A stretch of 64,000 bases of DNA. It comes from Bacteroidales bacterium (GTDB lineage Bacteria; Bacteroidota; Bacteroidia; Bacteroidales; UBA10428). Below are positions 33,570 to 42,869 of the stretch, in pieces; positions within the stretch are counted from its first letter, which is position 1; every line of letters begins with the position of its first letter. The notes beneath the pieces are model-generated. The model did no database searches, was not told the DNA's origin, and saw only the letters and a program-made list of their open reading frames with translations. Location of the stretch: NCBI GenBank assembly GCA_016928305.1, contig JAFGKY010000002.1:182365-246364 (forward strand). Reading direction: 5' to 3'. The position numbers were made by a program, and so were the translations under genes.

Positions 33570-36193
33570 TGATCGTGGAGGAAAATAATAAAACCATATT
33601 AAGTCAGGCATTATCATCGCAGGCAATTCGATGGGCAATAATATCCGGATCACTCTTCCCGGTTGTTTCCTGGATATTGGAAATCATACGCACGCATGTT
33701 TCTTTCTCATTATCTGGGCTTTACCAGATACACAGGGATAATCCTGTAATATGGATCATGGATATAATTCCCATTCTGGTAATTGTTTCTGTTTATACAA
33801 TTGAGAAAAAGCGCAACCTCGAAAAGCAAAAATTTGACCAGCAAATCAACGATCGTGATGCCAGGCTTAATGCAATGGCTGAGTTCTCAAAACAAATAGG
33901 AGAGGGGAATTACAATGCAAAACTTGATTTTACAAGCGATCAGGACATTTTGGGGCATTCGTTATTAATGATGCGGGATAACCTGCTTACAAATCACGAG
34001 AAGGAATCAGAAGAAAACTGGATTGCTGCAGGAAAAGAAAAGATATCCAATGTATTACGCCTTCACAATAAAATAGACGAACTCTCGGATAAAGTCATTG
34101 CCCTATTGGTTAGCTATATTAATGTCGTACAGGGAGCAATGTATATATACGAAGAAGATAAAAAAGTACTTTCCAGTACTGCTACTTATGCTTACAACCG
34201 AAAAAAATACATCAATCAGGAATTCAGGTTGGGTTATGGATTGATAGGTCAATGTGCGTATGAAATGGACGACATATACCGTACCGAAATTCCGGAAGAT
34301 TATGTTACCATTACCTCCGGCTTGCTGGGTGATCAGAAGCCCCAAAGCATATTATTGATTCCGCTGATTGCTGGTGAAAAACTTCAGGGCGTGATGGAAT
34401 TTGCTTCCATTGAAGCCCATATTCCCGAGTTAACGATACGATTCCTGAAAGAACTGGGGGAAATCATTGCACGTACCATTTTCAACCTTAAAGTCAGCTA
34501 TCGTACAGAGCAGCTGTTGAAAGAATCGCAACAAATGACAATCGAGCTTCGTGAGAACGAAGAACAGCTGCGGCAAAATGCCGAAGAGATGCGGGCTACG
34601 CAGGAAGAGTTGAAAAAATCAAATGAACAACTTGAAGCCAAGATTCAAGAGGTAGAGAACGCTCAAAAACGACTGTATTCCTTGCTTGAAAATGCTTCTG
34701 AAATCATTTCGATTTACGATGAAAACATGGTAATGAAATATGAAAGCCCTTCCGTAATAAAAATCCTTGGATTCACACCGGAGGAAATGATGGGAGGCAA
34801 AGATATGGACAGGTTGACCCGCAAAGGCGAAAATGCTATGCGCAATATGTTTAAACAGCTGCTGGCTTCCCCTGATGAGCCTGTTTCCATACAGTATACC
34901 TACATGAAAAAGAACGGGCAGAAAATATTTCTTGAAACCACAGGCCGTAACCTCCTCAAAGATCCTGCAATTAAGGGGATTATTCTTAACTCAACCGATA
35001 TTACAGAACGAAAAAGAGCTGAAAGAGAAGAACGCCTTAAAAGCAAGATGCAATCCCTGTCTGAAAATTCACTCGACATGATAATCCGGTTGAGTACCGT
35101 CGGACAATTCTTTTACGCAAATCCAATGGTAAAGAGCTTTATGGGGATAGAACCCAAGGACCTCATTAATAAAACTCTTAACGAAATCACCATATCGGAT
35201 GTCCTTTTCAACTATTTCAGGGAAACAATCGAAACGGTAAAAGCATACCCCAACAAAACAACGAATGAACTGACAATACCAGCCGTGATTGAAGACAAAC
35301 CGTGTGACCGTATAATGAGTTTTGCCGCTATACCGGAGTTTAATGAAAATGAGCTTGAAACCATTTTGTTTGTCGGGCATGACATTACAGAAGCCAAACA
35401 AATTGAGCTTGAAATTCAGGATAAAAACCGAAAAATAGAAGACTCAATCAACTATGCACAGCGGATTCAAAGTTCAATTCTTCCTGATATCAGAATCGTA
35501 AGAGAGTCCTTGCCCAAATCGTTTATTTATTATAAACCAAGGGATGTTGTCAGCGGTGATTTCCCATGGTTTTTCCGGAGAGGCGATGAAATATTCATTG
35601 CTGCTGTGGATTGTACCGGTCATGGGGTCCCCGGAGCCTTGTTATCATTTGTCGGGTATTTTCTGCTCAACAGTATTGTCGATCACGAAAGGAAACTTAA
35701 AGCCTCAGAGATATGTGACTTGTTGCATTTCGGTGTTCGAAAAACCCTTAAGCAGGAAATGGAAGACGCTGAAGCCCGTGACGGAATGGACATTGCCTTC
35801 TGTAAGATTAACCATAAAGAAAAAGAAGTACAGTTTGCCGGTGCGCACCGACCGTTATACCTGTTGCGTAATGGTGAACTTACAGAATTTAAAGGAGACA
35901 GGAAAGCCATTGGTGGTATCCCTCACCGGAAAAAGGAAGAAGAAAATTTCACAAATTATATTATCAACTACAAACGCGGAGATAAGATCTTTTTCTTTTC
36001 CGATGGATTGCCTGATCAGTTAGGTGGTCCTGAAGATAAGAAATATTCGCCAAAGCGTATCCGTGAATTGATTGCTGAAAATAATAATCTGCAGATTGAA
36101 AAATATAGTAACCTTTTTGCATCGGATTTCGATAAATGGAAAGGAGAAGGTAAACAGATTGATGACGTTTTATTAATTGGAATAGAATTTTAA
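33569..36193 (+). CDS. GAF-PAS-PAS-PP2C (SpoIIE) sensor phosphatase
   Basis: 874 residues. Two hydrophobic segments (about 20-40 and 55-72), a GAF domain (about 145-310; TEIPEDYVTITSGLLG), a Glu/Gln-rich coiled coil (317-370; ENEEQLRQNAEEMRATQEE), two PAS domains (about 370-490 and 495-610) and a PP2C/SpoIIE phosphatase (about 635-874). The phosphatase has VVSGDFPWF, VDCTGHGVPGALLSF, DGMDIAFC, FSDGLPDQLGG and QIDDVLLIG with the metal-binding Asp residues. By analogy with SiaA it should dephosphorylate the DUF1987 protein encoded two genes downstream. Its PAS/GAF/coiled-coil front is a plausible target of CheR/CheB. Confidence 0.88.
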   Translation: MIVEENNKTILSQALSSQAIRWAIISGSLFPVVSWILEIIRTHVSFSLSGLYQIHRDNPVIWIMDIIPILVIVSVYTIEKKRNLEKQKFDQQINDRDARLNAMAEFSKQIGEGNYNAKLDFTSDQDILGHSLLMMRDNLLTNHEKESEENWIAAGKEKISNVLRLHNKIDELSDKVIALLVSYINVVQGAMYIYEEDKKVLSSTATYAYNRKKYINQEFRLGYGLIGQCAYEMDDIYRTEIPEDYVTITSGLLGDQKPQSILLIPLIAGEKLQGVMEFASIEAHIPELTIRFLKELGEIIARTIFNLKVSYRTEQLLKESQQMTIELRENEEQLRQNAEEMRATQEELKKSNEQLEAKIQEVENAQKRLYSLLENASEIISIYDENMVMKYESPSVIKILGFTPEEMMGGKDMDRLTRKGENAMRNMFKQLLASPDEPVSIQYTYMKKNGQKIFLETTGRNLLKDPAIKGIILNSTDITERKRAEREERLKSKMQSLSENSLDMIIRLSTVGQFFYANPMVKSFMGIEPKDLINKTLNEITISDVLFNYFRETIETVKAYPNKTTNELTIPAVIEDKPCDRIMSFAAIPEFNENELETILFVGHDITEAKQIELEIQDKNRKIEDSINYAQRIQSSILPDIRIVRESLPKSFIYYKPRDVVSGDFPWFFRRGDEIFIAAVDCTGHGVPGALLSFVGYFLLNSIVDHERKLKASEICDLLHFGVRKTLKQEMEDAEARDGMDIAFCKINHKEKEVQFAGAHRPLYLLRNGELTEFKGDRKAIGGIPHRKKEEENFTNYIINYKRGDKIFFFSDGLPDQLGGPEDKKYSPKRIRELIAENNNLQIEKYSNLFASDFDKWKGEGKQIDDVLLIGIEF

Positions 36194-36224
36194 TGATGAA
36201 ACAATATAAAAAACTTATAATACT

Positions 36225-36806
36225 ATGAACAATAAGAAAGATGTGAAAGGCTTTCTGGAATTTGTATATGAATTTTACAAATCAATGAAAGCCCATGAAA
36301 TTACCTTGGTTTATGAAGGTGAAATAACACATCAGATTACAAAAGCATTTACTTCCTTGACAGAATCAAATATGTCAAAGGACGATGAGCCAAATTCAGT
36401 TCAACGCAAAGTATTTCATGTGATGGTTGAATGCCTGCAAAACATTAGTAAACATGCTGATGATTTTACCTCCAATGATTATCTTTTTTCAGGAAGAGGC
36501 ATTTTCCTGGTCAGTAAAGGGGAAAATGAATACAGTGTTACCACCGGCAATGCTGTTGAAAATGATAAAATTGAATACCTGACTGAATTACTTGAAAACA
36601 TCAATAAAATGGATAAAGATGAACTGAAAGAACTTTACAAAAAACAGATGAAGGAAGGCAGGTTGTCTGAAAAAGGTGGTGCCGGATTGGGTTTTATTGA
36701 TATCAAAAGGAAAACAGGAAAAGAACTGGAATACCATTTTCTTCCTATTTCTGATGATACTTCTTTCTTTTTATTAACTTCAACGATTTCTAGGTCTGAA
36801 CTCTAA
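36225..36806 (+). CDS. SiaB-like protein kinase (DUF6272)
   Basis: 193 residues with a GHKL-type ATPase pattern: the N-box VFHVMVECLQNISKHAD (Glu69, Asn73, His77) and a glycine-rich GGAGLGFIDIKRKTG near 150. This matches the SiaB family, which in Pseudomonas phosphorylates a threonine of SiaC and is opposed by the PP2C phosphatase SiaA. It lies between the PP2C gene and the SiaC-like gene (11-base gap), the same order as in sia operons. Name withheld as a symbol because orthology is not proven. Confidence 0.82.
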   Translation: MNNKKDVKGFLEFVYEFYKSMKAHEITLVYEGEITHQITKAFTSLTESNMSKDDEPNSVQRKVFHVMVECLQNISKHADDFTSNDYLFSGRGIFLVSKGENEYSVTTGNAVENDKIEYLTELLENINKMDKDELKELYKKQMKEGRLSEKGGAGLGFIDIKRKTGKELEYHFLPISDDTSFFLLTSTISRSEL

Positions 36807-36817
36807 ATTGATAATAT

Positions 36818-37195
36818 ATGGAAACAATCAAAATTCAAGGCACAGAAGATACTCCAAAAATAATCCTGGATGCGGAAAATGAGATATTAGAAATTTCGGG
36901 CCGTTCTCTGCCTGAAGACGTTTCTTCATTTTATGAGCCCGTTATTAACTGGCTGAATGAATATGCCGAAAAACCGAATAAAAAAACGGTGCTTAATTTT
37001 AAACTTACGTATTTCAATACAGCTTCATCAAAACTCCTGTTGGATATCCTGATGAAGCTTGAAGAAATGCACGAAAAAGGCCATGATGTACTGATCCGCT
37101 GGCACTATCCAGAAGACGATGAAGACATGGAAGAAGCCGGTGAAGAATATGCCGATATTGTAGACGTGCCTTTTGAACAGGTCGCTTATTCCTGA
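36818..37195 (+). CDS. SiaC-like regulatory phosphoprotein (DUF1987)
   Basis: 125 residues. The DUF1987 signature is complete: LEISGRSLPEDVSSFYEPVI, then VLNFKLTYFNTASSKLLLDI and VLIRWHYPEDDEDMEEAGEE. The Thr in YFNT is residue 68, at the site expected for phosphorylation by SiaB. In Pseudomonas, unphosphorylated SiaC activates the diguanylate cyclase SiaD; there is none here, so the partner must differ. The adjacent ABC transporter gene is the closest candidate (47-base gap). Confidence 0.88.
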   Translation: METIKIQGTEDTPKIILDAENEILEISGRSLPEDVSSFYEPVINWLNEYAEKPNKKTVLNFKLTYFNTASSKLLLDILMKLEEMHEKGHDVLIRWHYPEDDEDMEEAGEEYADIVDVPFEQVAYS

Positions 37196-37242
37196 TCGGG
37201 GAAAAACGTATCTGATTACGGATTATTTTAAACTTTTCTTGA

Positions 37243-40200
37243 ATGAGTGAAGAAGTTCTAAGAGCGCTGATGCAGCTCTTCGCAATAATTGCGAAGCAGG
37301 ATGAGGGTGTCGAAGTGACACAGCTGGAATATGTGAAAAATTTTCTGCAACAACAACTCAATGATGAAGAAGTAAAGGAATATTACGCACTCTTTGAACA
37401 GTATGCCGGTTTGAGTGAAGACACCGAAGAGCCTGAAAACGAAGAGGATAAAGGCACCCGTAAACTTACGTCTGTAAAGGATTCAGTCCGTATTCTCGGA
37501 TTGTGTAAAAAAATCAATAAAACCCTTACACAACGGCAAAAAGTTGTTGTGCTAGTCCGTTTGTTCGAAATCATCAATGCTGACCGTAAATTTACGGATC
37601 AGCGTATGCAAATTGTCAATACAGTTGCTGATGTATTTAAAGTGACCAAAGATGAATTTGCAAGCATTGAGGCTTTTGTTATTAAGAACGAACCTGAAGA
37701 ACTCGATGATATCAATATACTGATCATCAATGATAAACCCTTACACACCCGGTTTGCAAAAAAAATTCATACCAAGCAGCTCGATGCTAATATTTTAATA
37801 CTGCGTATTAAAAGTGTCGATCTCTATTTTTTAAAATATACCGGTAACGAAGATCTGTTTTTAAACGGACTCCCTATTAGAAACGACCGTATATATCTAT
37901 TTGCCAACGGTGGTACGGTAAAATTACCCAAAGCCGCTCCGGTTTATTATAGCGATATTGCCTCTCATTTTCTGGCAGACATGGTCGCAAGCCAGATCTC
38001 TTATATTGCCAGAGACCTTGAATTCAGATTTCCCAATGGAAATATCGGAATACGCAATATAAGTTTTTCAGAATCCCATGGCCGTCTTATTGGTATAATG
38101 GGAGCCAGTGGGGCCGGAAAAACAACCCTGCTTAACGTTCTTTGTGGAATCGAAAATCCTTCAAAAGGAGAAGTAATTATTAACGGAATAAACCTTCATA
38201 AGGAAAAGCAAAAACTCGAAGGTGTGATTGGACTTGTTCCGCAGGATGATTTGCTGATTGAAGAACTTACCGTCTTTCAAAATCTTTATTTTAATGCAAA
38301 ACTTTGTTTTAAAAATAAATCGGATACGGAAATCAAAGAGCTGGTTGATAAAACATTACAAAATCTTGGTTTGTATGACAAAAAGGATTTGAAAGTTGGT
38401 ACACCGCTTAAGAAAACGATAAGCGGAGGACAACGAAAAAGGCTGAATATTGCTCTTGAATTAATCCGGGAACCATCCATCCTGTTCATTGATGAGCCTA
38501 CTTCCGGATTATCCTCAAGGGATTCCGAAAATGTTATGGATTTATTACGCGAATTAACCCTTAAAGGAAAGCTTATTTTTGTCGTTATCCATCAGCCGTC
38601 ATCTGAAATCTACAAGATGTTTGATAAAATGATCATTCTTGATACGGGGGGTTACATGATATATTATGGTAATCCTGTGGAAGGAGTGATGTATTTTAAA
38701 CGTCTTGATGCCCAGATTAACAGTGAAATCGGGGAATGCCCCACCTGTGGTAATGTCAATCCCGAATTAATTCTTAACATTATCGAAGCCAAGGTTGTAG
38801 ATGAGTTCGGTAATTATACAGACGCCCGCAAAGTAACCTCCCAACAATGGGATGAACATTATCGGCACCTTATTCATTACAGGGAACTGCCTTCGGTGGA
38901 AGATGCACCTCCCAAGAACCTGAGAATACCTTCCTGGTTCAATCAGGTAAAAATTTATTTTATTCGCGATTTTCTTTCCAAAATCAGTAACCGGCAGTAT
39001 ATAGCCTTAAGTTTACTGGAAGCCCCAATACTGGGATTCATTTTGTCGTACATCATCCGGTACTTGGAAGACCCGAATTCCGACATTTATATTTTCAGGG
39101 TAAATGAAAATATTCCGATCTTTATTTTCATGTCCCTTATCGTAGCGCTTTTCCTCGGTTTAACCGTGAGCGCTGAGGAGATATTCAGAGACCGCAAAAT
39201 ATTGAAACGGGAAGGATTTCTTAACCTGAGCCGTTCGAGTTACCTGGTTTCAAAAATTGCCATTTTGTTCCTGATCTCAGCCATTCAATCTTTCCTGTTT
39301 GTCATAATTGCCAACACAATCCTGGGAGTTAAAGGAATGTACTTCGTATACTGGCTGGCCTTATTTTCCACAGCAGCATTTGCCAATATCTTTGGTTTAA
39401 ATATTTCGGCTACCTTTAACTCGGCTGTTACCATATATATTCTCATCCCGCTTGTAATGATCCCCATGATGATCCTTAGCGGGGCTATGTTCAGTTTCGA
39501 TAAACTCAACCGAACCATAAGCCGTATCGACAAGGTGCCTATTATTGCCGAACTTATGGTCACCAAATGGACTTACGAAGCTTTAATGGTTCATCAGTTC
39601 AAGGATAATCAATTCATGTCATACGGTAAATCACACATTAAACTTTATGAACTTGAAAAAGCTGAAAGTCAGTTTGATTATAAAAAGGTATATTGGCTTC
39701 CCGAATTAAACGAAAGACTGGAGCGCATTAACCGTGAACTGGACAATATTGAGATGATAAGTGTATCGACTAACGACTTGGCTTTACTTGCCAATGAGAT
39801 AAAAAAAGAAAGCAAAATTAACACCGATATACAGTCCTTTATAGATCCCGATCAGCTGTTGCCCGAAAACTTTAACAAACCTGCTGCTGAAAAGGTAAAT
39901 GAATACCTGATGGCCCTGGATAAATATTACGGTGGTAAATTCCAGTTAGTCAGTAACAAAAAGGAAAGCTACATTAACTTCTGGATGGAAAACAATCCCG
40001 ATGGCTATAATCTCCTTCGCGATAATTACCACAACGAAGGCGTATCCGATATTGTGCGTAAAGTATATGAAAAAAACAAAATCATGGAGTTTAATCAGGA
40101 ATTGGTTCAACATTACGATCCTATCTATCAGGATCCCATACCGGCAAGCCCTATAAGCATACGTACACATTTCTATTCGCCAGCTAAACCATTCCTTGGC

Positions 40201-40335
40201 AAAACATATGATACATATTGGTTTAATATTTTAATTGTTTGGATTTTAACATTATTGTTCTACCTGGTTCTATATAAAGACGGCTTTAAAAAGTTGTTAA
40301 CATTTACAGAACGATTCAAAAAGAAAAATAATTAG
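37243..40335 (+). CDS. ABCG-type ABC transporter with TerB-like N-terminus
   Basis: 1030 residues. Residues 1-150 look like a TerB-type helical domain (two similar blocks, LMQLFAIIAKQDEGVEVTQLE and VRLFEIINADRKFTDQRMQ). Residues 165-240 resemble an FHA-like beta-sandwich. The ATPase follows: Walker A IMGASGAGKTTLL near 284, signature TISGGQRKRLNIAL near 391, Walker B SILFIDEPTSGLSS near 411. An ABC2-type membrane domain occupies about 590-770, then a long soluble segment and a last membrane helix (992-1015). It is a half-transporter that should dimerise. The substrate is unknown. Position at the end of the CheR-SiaC array suggests it is a regulated output. Confidence 0.85.
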   Translation: MSEEVLRALMQLFAIIAKQDEGVEVTQLEYVKNFLQQQLNDEEVKEYYALFEQYAGLSEDTEEPENEEDKGTRKLTSVKDSVRILGLCKKINKTLTQRQKVVVLVRLFEIINADRKFTDQRMQIVNTVADVFKVTKDEFASIEAFVIKNEPEELDDINILIINDKPLHTRFAKKIHTKQLDANILILRIKSVDLYFLKYTGNEDLFLNGLPIRNDRIYLFANGGTVKLPKAAPVYYSDIASHFLADMVASQISYIARDLEFRFPNGNIGIRNISFSESHGRLIGIMGASGAGKTTLLNVLCGIENPSKGEVIINGINLHKEKQKLEGVIGLVPQDDLLIEELTVFQNLYFNAKLCFKNKSDTEIKELVDKTLQNLGLYDKKDLKVGTPLKKTISGGQRKRLNIALELIREPSILFIDEPTSGLSSRDSENVMDLLRELTLKGKLIFVVIHQPSSEIYKMFDKMIILDTGGYMIYYGNPVEGVMYFKRLDAQINSEIGECPTCGNVNPELILNIIEAKVVDEFGNYTDARKVTSQQWDEHYRHLIHYRELPSVEDAPPKNLRIPSWFNQVKIYFIRDFLSKISNRQYIALSLLEAPILGFILSYIIRYLEDPNSDIYIFRVNENIPIFIFMSLIVALFLGLTVSAEEIFRDRKILKREGFLNLSRSSYLVSKIAILFLISAIQSFLFVIIANTILGVKGMYFVYWLALFSTAAFANIFGLNISATFNSAVTIYILIPLVMIPMMILSGAMFSFDKLNRTISRIDKVPIIAELMVTKWTYEALMVHQFKDNQFMSYGKSHIKLYELEKAESQFDYKKVYWLPELNERLERINRELDNIEMISVSTNDLALLANEIKKESKINTDIQSFIDPDQLLPENFNKPAAEKVNEYLMALDKYYGGKFQLVSNKKESYINFWMENNPDGYNLLRDNYHNEGVSDIVRKVYEKNKIMEFNQELVQHYDPIYQDPIPASPISIRTHFYSPAKPFLGKTYDTYWFNILIVWILTLLFYLVLYKDGFKKLLTFTERFKKKNN

Positions 40336-40375
40336 TAAAATACTTGCAGTTTTTTTTTATTTTTATTCCGATCGT

Positions 40376-40383
40376 TAACTTTG
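40376..40383 (+). promoter_or_regulatory. Candidate -7 element for the lipoprotein gene at 40409
   Basis: TAACTTTG fits TAnnTTTG and lies 26 bases before the ATG. No TTG at the ideal -33 distance. Suggests the following lipoprotein pair starts a new transcript separate from the ABC transporter. Confidence 0.45.
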
Positions 40384-40408
40384 TGTGTATAATCAAATTA
40401 TTTGAATT

Positions 40409-41311
40409 ATGTTAAAAAAGCTAGTGTACGTTCTGGTAGCTGTACTGCTGATCCTTTCATGTAAATCCATAAGAGATCGTAGTGCTGAAGCTGAATTCGA
40501 AGTACCGGATTCCATTCTGGATCAGGCTTTAGAAATTTCTGAGGAAACCATGCAAAATGTTGTTCAGAATATTTCATCCCCGGTAGAGATGGCCGCCTTA
40601 ATTAAAGAACTTGGAGTACCCTATTCTAACCGATACCTGTCATCAACCACACGGGTAGAAAATTTATCAACCAACTTCAAGCAATCCCTGAATCTTGGAA
40701 TTTATGGTGCTGATTTAGGTTATCTCAATATGTACAATAAAACATCCGCGGTAATTGAATACATTTCTGCAATTAAGACCCTCGCGGATGCAATTAAAGT
40801 TGGACAATTCTTTGATTTTACCACACTCAAACGATTGGCAACCAATAATCAAAACCTCGATTCCCTGATGTATATTTCTGTCCACAGCTTTAATCAAATG
40901 GATAAGTTTCTGCACTCCAATAACCGGAGCAATCTTAGTGCACTTATAGTTACCGGGGTTTGGATTGAAGGATTGTACCTGGGAACACAGGTGGCCAGAG
41001 AAGCCCCTAATAGCCAACTGGCTGAAAGAATCGGAGAACAAAAGCTCACCTTAAATGAATTGATTCTGATCCTCGAAAATTATAAAGCTGACAAACAATA
41101 CGCCAAGCTGATTGATGAACTTCTGTTAATCAAGGAACAATTCAAGGGCGTTACTATCAAAATTGAAAAAGGAGAACCTGAAATGATTGAAGAAGATGGC
41201 ATGCTTACCATCGTTCAGAATGATAAAAGTATTGTCGAAATCGATTCTGATCAATTAGATAAAATTATCACTACCACTGAAGAAGTTCGTAACAGGTTAA
41301 TCAGCTTATAA
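40409..41311 (+). CDS. Lipoprotein of unknown function (helical)
   Basis: 300 residues. Signal MLKKLVYVLVAVLLILSC with Cys18 as lipobox. The mature protein is predicted mostly helical, with long amphipathic stretches (LNLGIYGADLGYLNMYNKTSAVIEYISAI). I do not recognise a named family; related lipoproteins may occur in other Bacteroidota. It is followed after 2 bases by another small exported protein, so the two are likely co-expressed. Confidence 0.7.
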   Translation: MLKKLVYVLVAVLLILSCKSIRDRSAEAEFEVPDSILDQALEISEETMQNVVQNISSPVEMAALIKELGVPYSNRYLSSTTRVENLSTNFKQSLNLGIYGADLGYLNMYNKTSAVIEYISAIKTLADAIKVGQFFDFTTLKRLATNNQNLDSLMYISVHSFNQMDKFLHSNNRSNLSALIVTGVWIEGLYLGTQVAREAPNSQLAERIGEQKLTLNELILILENYKADKQYAKLIDELLLIKEQFKGVTIKIEKGEPEMIEEDGMLTIVQNDKSIVEIDSDQLDKIITTTEEVRNRLISL

Positions 41312-41313
41312 GT

Positions 41314-41754
41314 ATGAAAAATATATCTTCTATTGTCCTATTTCTTGCGTTGTCCTGCGCTTTTGCGCTTCGCGCCCAAGATATTTCACAACTCACAGCA
41401 CAATGTGCTGCCAACGCCGGAGATGTCATGTATCTCAAAGATTTCATCGTGAAACTCGATGCCGGAACACCGGGAGGAGCTCCTCCTACAGCCAGATTTG
41501 CTTTGTTGTTAAGCAAAAGCGTTGTTTACAGGTTTTCCATTTGCACAGCTCCGAATTCGGAAGGAGAAGCCGTTTTGCAGCTTTTCGATATGAATACACT
41601 GTTGGGTAGTACATTCATCAGTGCTACCGGAAAAGATTTTCCGTTCTTTGATTTTAAATGTCAGAAAACCGGTGTCTATCATGTATTTATCTCCTTCAAA
41701 GAAGGAAAAGCCGGAGAAGGTGTCGGCGTTTTGTCCTATGTGAAAAAACTCTGA
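41314..41754 (+). CDS. Small exported protein of unknown function
   Basis: 146 residues with a signal peptide (MKNISSIVLFLALSCAFALRAQ). The mature part is beta-rich: YLKDFIVKLDAG, SVVYRFSICTAPNSEGEAVLQLFD, FDFKCQKTGVYHVFISFKEGKAGEGVGVLSYV, reminiscent of a small jelly-roll or C2-like fold. No family recognised. The ATG is 2 bases after the upstream lipoprotein stop, and a strong terminator follows. Confidence 0.7.
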   Translation: MKNISSIVLFLALSCAFALRAQDISQLTAQCAANAGDVMYLKDFIVKLDAGTPGGAPPTARFALLLSKSVVYRFSICTAPNSEGEAVLQLFDMNTLLGSTFISATGKDFPFFDFKCQKTGVYHVFISFKEGKAGEGVGVLSYVKKL

Positions 41755-41782
41755 TGATATTTTCGTATGATAATTACCTTAG

Positions 41783-41813
41783 CCGACAGGGATTATTCGT
41801 GTCGGTTTTTTTT
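41783..41813 (+). terminator. Rho-independent terminator
   Basis: CCGACA (41783-41788) pairs with TGTCGG (41800-41805) and is followed by T8. It ends the lipoprotein/exported protein transcript and overlaps the last bases of the convergent DUF6427 gene. Confidence 0.8.
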
Positions 41814-42831
41814 AAAAAATACAATAACCGGCAGGAATAAATTCGAACCATTCATTGGCTATAACGAGTAAAATACCAGACACCAGTATAAACAAAAGGA
41901 TATTGTTGAAACGTGTATTGTTGCATGTAGTAAAGTAATTGCTCAGTAAAAAAGAAAGCGAAATGCCTCCGGTATAGACGATTTCAATTCCAGCTGACGG
42001 AATCATGAATAGTGTAAGGCCATTTAGTATAAATAACCACAGAAAAAAAATAAAAAAAGCTCTTGATTGAATCTTCCGGTTGCCAATGGTTCTTATCATA
42101 TGAAGACTCCCGATGATTATCAGAAAAGCAAGATATCCATAAAAGGATAATTGTACCAACGAATGATTATAAACTTTGCCCTGAAATAAAAAAGCCTTCC
42201 GGAACTCTTCCTGGATTATATTTAAAGACTGTTCGGTTATAAAAAGATAGGAGCCCCAAAACAGAAAAGGAATGCAAAATCCGATCCACGGATAAAGCCA
42301 TTCCTGCCAAACAGTATTACGGAACAGGATAAGCGTGATTAGCAACATTGGAAGGAAAATCACAGCAGGAATATAAAACATTGTGGCAATTCCGGTTAAT
42401 AATCCTGCATCAAAAAAATTGTATACTAATTTTTCTTTTTTATAAGTTTTAAACAACCGGTATGTCAGAATAATAATAAAAAATGCTGAAAGCAGTGCGG
42501 GTGAGAGATTGCGTAAATTCAATAGACTTCCGCAAATGATAATGAAAAATAATTGCGGTAACTGTGATCTTGTTTTCAAAAATGAATGTTGAGCGTTAAG
42601 CTGTATCAGCAGATATCCGTATAATATAACAAGGATCATTGCCAGTAAGTGTGATAAAATGGGAATTGCAGTAACCGGATTAACGAGCAATCGACCCAAC
42701 GGACCGGCAAGATCCGAAACCTGTGAAGCTGAACCTGGATATAGTAGTGCATGGAGCCACAGGAATATGGCTATGGCTGGAAAAAGTATTTGTAAACCTG
42801 CCTTATTGCTGTTAAAAAGTCTTAATAACAT
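41812..42831 (-). CDS. DUF6427 family membrane protein
   Basis: 339 residues, about ten hydrophobic segments and few charged loops. MLLRLFNSNKAGLQILFPAIAIFLWL and the repeated membrane pattern match the Bacteroidota-specific DUF6427 family. No function is known. The 3' end overlaps the terminator of the convergent lipoprotein pair. It is followed upstream by trxA on the same strand. Confidence 0.75.
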   Translation of the reverse strand: MLLRLFNSNKAGLQILFPAIAIFLWLHALLYPGSASQVSDLAGPLGRLLVNPVTAIPILSHLLAMILVILYGYLLIQLNAQHSFLKTRSQLPQLFFIIICGSLLNLRNLSPALLSAFFIIILTYRLFKTYKKEKLVYNFFDAGLLTGIATMFYIPAVIFLPMLLITLILFRNTVWQEWLYPWIGFCIPFLFWGSYLFITEQSLNIIQEEFRKAFLFQGKVYNHSLVQLSFYGYLAFLIIIGSLHMIRTIGNRKIQSRAFFIFFLWLFILNGLTLFMIPSAGIEIVYTGGISLSFLLSNYFTTCNNTRFNNILLFILVSGILLVIANEWFEFIPAGYCIF

Positions 42832-42869
42832 AGCGGCAGATTGTTGGCAGGTTAAAACAAGTGACCCGA

